NCBI RefSeq assembly: GCF_002893765.1
Contig: NZ_CP025938.1
Location: forward strand, 2,499,501-2,563,500
DNA: 64,000 bases
Origin: Tamlana carrageenivorans
GTDB lineage: Bacteria > Bacteroidota > Bacteroidia > Flavobacteriales > Flavobacteriaceae
Reading direction: 5' to 3'
Part shown: piece after piece, positions 62,671-64,000 of the stretch
Layout: every line of letters begins with the position of its first letter
Numbering within the stretch: position 1 is the stretch's first letter
Notes under the pieces: generated by a model
What the model was told of the DNA's origin: nothing
The model's input: only the letters and a program-made list of their open reading frames with translations
Database searches by the model: none
Made by a program: the position numbers and the translations under genes

Positions 62671-64000
62671 ATGTCAAACGACATTCGTATTAAAAAAGGT
62701 CTGGATATTAAACTTAAGGGTGCAGCTGAGAAAACGGTCGAGCAAGCCATTATCAGCAACTACTGTACCATAAGGCCAGAAGACTTCCATGGAATTATCC
62801 CTAAACTTATTGCGAAAGAAGGTACTGCAGTCCAAGCTGGAGATACGCTTTTTCATGATAAGTCCAACGAAAAATTAATATTTGTTTCTCCTGTTTCGGG
62901 GAAAGTCGTTGAGGTTATTCGTGGACCTAAAAGGCGTATTGACGCTATTAAAATTGAAGCCGATAAAACACAGTCTTACAAAGATTTTGGAAAGATTGCT
63001 GTTGAAACTGCTAAACCAGAGGATGTTAAAGCGCATTTGCTTGCTTCGGGATGTTGGCCGTTTGTAAAACAACGTCCTTACGACGTGGTTGCAAACCCTG
63101 AGCGATCGCCAAAAGCGATTTTTATTTCAGGATATGCCAGTGCTCCTTTAGCTGCCGATTTAGATTTTACCTTACAAGGTAAAGAAGCCGAGCTACAAGC
63201 TGCGGTTACTGCTTTAGGTAAACTTACCGAAGGTACAGTACATGTTTCAGTTGGTGCAACTGCTAATTCACCGCTTTCTGGATTGAAGGGCGTTACCTTA
63301 CATAAGGTTTCTGGTCCGCATCCTTCTGGAAATGTTGGAACCCAAATCAATAAAATTGATCCTGTTAATAAAGGTGAAGTTGTTTGGACCATAGGCGCTC
63401 AGGATTTAGTGATTATCGGTGAGCTGTTGCTAACAGGGAAATTCAATGCCGAGCGTATTGTTGCCTTGGTAGGATCTTCAGTTCAAAAACCAAGATATTT
63501 TAAAACCCTTATTGGTAGTGAAGTTTCTACTATAATCTATGATAAAGGTATCGATAAAGCTGGTCATGACCGTATCATTTCTGGCAATGTATTAACAGGA
63601 AAAGAAATTAAAGCCGATGGTAGCTTAGATTACTACAGTAACGTAATTTCGGTGATTCCAGAAGGTGATGATTACGAGTTTTTCGGATGGACAAAACCGG
63701 TGTTTAACAAGGTGTCTACCTCAAGAGCATTAACGTTTTCATGGTTAAATCCTAAAAAAGTTTACGATTTAAATACCAATACAAATGGTGAGCATAGAGC
63801 TTTTGTAACGACAGGTACTTATGAAGAGGTTTTTCCTCTTGATATTTATCCATTACAAATCTTAAAAGCATGTTTGTATAAGGATTTAGATGAAATGGAA
63901 GCTTTAGGGATGTACGAAGTTGCTCCCGAAGATTTTGCCTTAACAGAATTTGTTTGTGTGTCTAAACAACCACATCAAAAAATAATTAGAGAAGGTTTAG
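62671..64000 (+). CDS. nqrA: Na+-translocating NADH:quinone reductase subunit A (5' part)
   Basis: The frame is open from ATG 62671 to the window end, giving 443 residues without stop, nearly the full usual length of about 450. The start is MSNDIRIKKGLDIKLKGAAE, then VSPVSGKVVEVIRGPKR, SGCWPFVKQRPYD and SGPHPSGNVGTQINKIDP, all typical of NqrA. It is the quinone-side peripheral subunit of Na+-NQR. The other nqr genes are expected downstream of the window. Confidence 0.95.
   Translation, partial: MSNDIRIKKGLDIKLKGAAEKTVEQAIISNYCTIRPEDFHGIIPKLIAKEGTAVQAGDTLFHDKSNEKLIFVSPVSGKVVEVIRGPKRRIDAIKIEADKTQSYKDFGKIAVETAKPEDVKAHLLASGCWPFVKQRPYDVVANPERSPKAIFISGYASAPLAADLDFTLQGKEAELQAAVTALGKLTEGTVHVSVGATANSPLSGLKGVTLHKVSGPHPSGNVGTQINKIDPVNKGEVVWTIGAQDLVIIGELLLTGKFNAERIVALVGSSVQKPRYFKTLIGSEVSTIIYDKGIDKAGHDRIISGNVLTGKEIKADGSLDYYSNVISVIPEGDDYEFFGWTKPVFNKVSTSRALTFSWLNPKKVYDLNTNTNGEHRAFVTTGTYEEVFPLDIYPLQILKACLYKDLDEMEALGMYEVAPEDFALTEFVCVSKQPHQKIIREGL

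Noticed and set aside
62875..63392. Minus-strand and small plus-strand ORFs inside the last gene
   Set aside because: They are out of frame with nqrA, which is recognisable along the whole stretch from 62671.

Overview
The window looks like a chromosomal segment of a member of the Flavobacteriaceae (Bacteroidota). Evidence from the sequence: low G+C; a 287-residue primary sigma factor of the short Bacteroidota type; candidate promoters of the TTG/TAnnTTTG type with no obvious Shine-Dalgarno sites; TamL, a PorT-like protein and a type IX secretion plug protein; an AccD without its zinc ribbon; and a flexirubin-type (dialkylresorcinol/aryl polyene) pigment cluster. No rRNA, tRNA, CRISPR array or prophage was seen.

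Layout. (1) 1-11.9 kb: a heavy-metal efflux island, all on +. It holds the end of a Zn/Cd-type P1B ATPase, a HYC_CC_PP-type protein, a CusA-type RND pump (broken by a 1-base frameshift), a TolC-type outer membrane channel, a Cu(I) ATPase, a DUF305 protein (also frameshifted), the CusB-type adaptor and an HMA-domain lipoprotein. Together they would move Cu/Ag from cytoplasm and periplasm to the outside. (2) 12.0-13.7 kb: one IS1182-like insertion sequence with inverted ends. (3) 13.8-30.9 kb: a flexirubin-type biosynthetic locus. A halogenase-like flavoprotein is divergent from a tightly packed +-strand operon of about 20 genes: LpxL-like acyltransferase, DarA, DarB, two partial-motif hotdog proteins, a small HTH-like protein, a BtrH-like acyltransferase, an ABC exporter, a thioesterase, two ketosynthases, a truncated ketosynthase-like protein, ACP, a chain-length factor, NodB-type deacetylase, LolA-like protein, a lipoprotein, a FabZ-like dehydratase and a secreted protein. 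An ammonia lyase, acyl-activating ligase, ketoreductase and MMPL exporter, usual in such loci, are not in the window. (4) 30.9-62.5 kb: mostly housekeeping genes: rpe, a BLUF photoreceptor, rpoD, a processive GT2, a damaged LuxR-type regulator, rpsO-pnp, a PAS kinase, accD, fbaA, tamL, a TrmH-family methyltransferase, porT-ubiE, trkA-trkH, an aminotransferase, a fatty acid desaturase, rsmG, a TPR protein, an NRDE protein, a YfcC transporter, an NmrA-type protein, apaG and the T9SS plug protein. (5) 62.67 kb to the end: the 5' part of nqrA, cut by the window edge.

Five genes are disrupted. Four carry a one-base gain or loss in a homopolymer run (cusA, the DUF305 gene, the LuxR-type regulator, the gene at 57.3-58.3 kb). 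The fifth, an alpha/beta hydrolase gene, has both a nonsense codon and a frameshift. The pattern suggests either homopolymer errors in the assembly or recent gene decay; the sequence alone cannot decide which.
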